From NCBI GenBank assembly GCA_963815135.1, contig CAWFFO010000005.1, positions 62,001 to 126,000 of the forward strand: DNA of 64,000 nucleotides, written 5' to 3'. The position numbers and the translations under genes were made by a program. Shown piece by piece: positions 62,627-64,000 of the stretch. The DNA comes from CAIWTU01 sp963815135. Lineage in GTDB: Bacteria; Desulfobacterota; Desulfuromonadia; Geobacterales; Geobacteraceae. Position 1 is the stretch's first letter, and every line of letters starts with the position of its first letter. A model generated the notes under the pieces. The model was not told the DNA's origin. It did no database searches and worked only from the letters and a program-made list of their open reading frames with translations.

Positions 62627-62733
62627 CTTCAGCAGGTTTTCCAAGGTCCTGCCAAGCCATGTACAAAAGACCGTGCGGTCTGCTACCAGCATAACCATTG
62701 ACTTAAGCAATGACGGGCAACATTGAGGATAAC

Positions 62734-64000
62734 ATGCTCGAGCTTCATACACTAAATCCGCAGCAGCTTGCCGCGGTAAAACAGACAGAGGGCGCTCTCC
62801 TGGTGCTTGCCGGCGCCGGTTCCGGGAAAACCCGCGTCATAACTTTTCGGATTGCCTATCTTATCCTGGTAAGGAAAATTGCGCCTGAAAACGTACTGGC
62901 GGTTACCTTTACCAATAAGGCGGCTAACGAGATGAAGGAAAGGGTACATGGACTGGTTGGAAAGGTGCCATCTGAAGGAGTAATAGTCTCCACTTTCCAT
63001 TCACTCTGTGTCCGGATATTGCGTCGGGAGATCGAGAAGATAGGCTACAAGCGCAACTTCAGTATCTATTCATCCTCGGACCAGGTGGGTCTGATCAGGC
63101 AGATTATACGGGAGTTGAATCTGGATGGAAAGAAATACGATGCGGAATCGATTTTGTGGAAGATTTCTGCAGCGAAAAACAGCCTTCAAGGTCCAGACAG
63201 CTATAAACCCGGACGTGGTGACGAATACGAATTGGCAGCTGCGCGTGTTTATCCGAAATATCAGTCTGCACTGAAGGCTTTCAATGCCCTCGATTTTGAC
63301 GATATTATCATGCTCCTGATACAACTTTTCCACGAACGGTCCGATGTGCTTGAACGATGGCAGGACCGTTTCCGCTATATTATGGTTGACGAATATCAGG
63401 ATACCAACACGGCGCAGTATCAGCTCATAAAGCTCCTGGCGGCAAAGTATCGCAATCTTTGCGTAGTCGGCGACGACGATCAGAGCATCTACGGTTGGCG
63501 CGGGGCGGATGTGCGCAATATCCTCGATTTTGAAAAGGATTACGGAAATTGTCTTGTAATCAAGCTGGAACAGAATTACCGCTCCACCGGCAATATCCTG
63601 CAGGCGGCCAACAGTGTCATTAAAAATAATTCGAAACGGAAGCAAAAGACCTTGTGGACCGATACCGGGGCTGGAAGGCTGATCGATCTTGTCGTGGCAA
63701 ACGACGACGAGGAGGAAGCATCCACGGTTGTCGAGAGAATCCAGTTCGAGTCTTTCAGGAACAAGCTCTCTTACGGGGATTTTGCCATTCTCTACCGTGC
63801 AAATGCCCAGAGCAGGGCCTTCGAGGAAAAGCTGCGTTACGAAGATATTCCTTATGTCCTGATCGGAGGGATGGAGTTTTACGAACGCAAGGAAGTGAAG
63901 GATGCAATTTCATATCTGAAGGTGATCAGCAATACAAGTGATGAGGTTGCTCTCCTGCGCATTGTGAATTTCCCCCGCCGGGGTATCGGCGACAGCACCG
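62734..64000 (+). CDS. uvrD: UvrD/PcrA-type superfamily 1 DNA helicase, 3' end outside window
   Basis: 422 codons are open to the window edge. The ATG at 62734 has GAGG five bases upstream and gives MLELHTLNPQQLAAV, the usual start; an in-frame ATG at 62710 lacks such a site. Helicase motifs run in order: AGAGSGKTRV (I), TFTNKAANEM (Ia), DEYQDTN (II), GDDDQSIYGWRGAD (III), EQNYRS (IV). It unwinds DNA 3' to 5' in repair and replication restart. UvrD versus PcrA versus Rep cannot be separated without the C-terminus. Confidence 0.95.
   Translation, partial: MLELHTLNPQQLAAVKQTEGALLVLAGAGSGKTRVITFRIAYLILVRKIAPENVLAVTFTNKAANEMKERVHGLVGKVPSEGVIVSTFHSLCVRILRREIEKIGYKRNFSIYSSSDQVGLIRQIIRELNLDGKKYDAESILWKISAAKNSLQGPDSYKPGRGDEYELAAARVYPKYQSALKAFNALDFDDIIMLLIQLFHERSDVLERWQDRFRYIMVDEYQDTNTAQYQLIKLLAAKYRNLCVVGDDDQSIYGWRGADVRNILDFEKDYGNCLVIKLEQNYRSTGNILQAANSVIKNNSKRKQKTLWTDTGAGRLIDLVVANDDEEEASTVVERIQFESFRNKLSYGDFAILYRANAQSRAFEEKLRYEDIPYVLIGGMEFYERKEVKDAISYLKVISNTSDEVALLRIVNFPRRGIGDST

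Larger units (their letters stand above)
61845..62733. other. 889-bp AT-rich intergenic region between the FIST cluster and uvrD
   Basis: No gene is convincingly supported. The part at 62160-62350 is extremely A+T rich with many A- and T-tracts, in contrast to the rest of the window. It contains an extended inverted repeat (62017-62057), a plus-strand TTGTCA/ATATAA pair with 17-base spacing (62282-62310), and an orphan intrinsic terminator (62598-62626). No DnaA boxes are visible. Confidence 0.6.

Overview
The window reads as a continuous piece of a bacterial chromosome. Gene content and order point to the Desulfuromonadia (Geobacter/Desulfuromonas-like, former Deltaproteobacteria). The clues are a KorDABC-type 2-oxoacid:ferredoxin oxidoreductase beside a MucR/Ros-type zinc-finger regulator, a compact Oxp/Pul-like type II secretion operon with a lipoprotein secretin carrying a C-terminal cohesin-like domain, many Roadblock/LC7, DUF4388 and V4R proteins, and the run smc-roadblock-ftsY-zapB-zapA-6S RNA-5-FCL-rny-ymdB-tyrS. 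This assignment is inferred from remembered gene order, not from a search. I see no insertion sequence, prophage, CRISPR array or rRNA operon.

Layout. 0-3 kb: 3' part of an RlmD-type rRNA methyltransferase, nth, a PHP phosphoesterase and small ORFs. 3-11 kb (minus strand): nadC, birA, coaX, then a tightly packed set: EF-G paralogue, SPOR protein, HEAT-like protein and an MglA-like GTPase. 11.3-14.4 kb: tRNA-Glu, tRNA-Gln and korDABC. 14.6-19.4 kb: MucR-type regulator, a strong bidirectional terminator, then ftsE-ftsX-envC-ctpA. 19.4-28.5 kb: secretion operon gspF, gspE, pilM/N/O/P-like genes, secretin and two pseudopilins. 28.6-30.1 kb: a polyprenol-phosphate glycosyltransferase and a tRNA Asp-Val-Asp array. 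30.2-35.8 kb: the proteostasis locus tig-clpP-clpX-lon, whose reading frames are interrupted by about 18 small indels confined to 3.9 kb. 35.9-39.1 kb: tRNA-Leu/His/Arg/Pro, rph, rdgB and a DHH phosphoesterase. 39.3-45.6 kb: cysE, mtaB, a large AsmA-like protein and a pseudouridine synthase. 45.8-55.8 kb (plus strand): smc, a Roadblock gene, ftsY, zapB-like, zapA, a 6S RNA candidate, 5-FCL, rny, ymdB and tyrS. 56-61.8 kb (minus strand): an eight-gene set of FIST, V4R, DUF4388, Roadblock and ParA/MinD-like proteins. 62.7 kb to the end: the 5' part of a UvrD/PcrA helicase.

How the genes fit together. Two themes recur. One is envelope growth and division: FtsEX with an EnvC-like activator whose zinc ligands are lost, CtpA, a SPOR protein, ZapA/ZapB, SMC, FtsY and AsmA. 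The other is small-GTPase and Roadblock spatial signalling: an MglA-like GTPase with altered catalytic positions in an operon with EF-G2 and SPOR, a Roadblock gene between smc and ftsY, and the FIST/V4R/DUF4388/Roadblock/ParA cluster. That last cluster contains only sensor, scaffold and ATPase modules, with no recognisable kinase, cyclase or DNA-binding output, and is my best candidate for an undescribed system.
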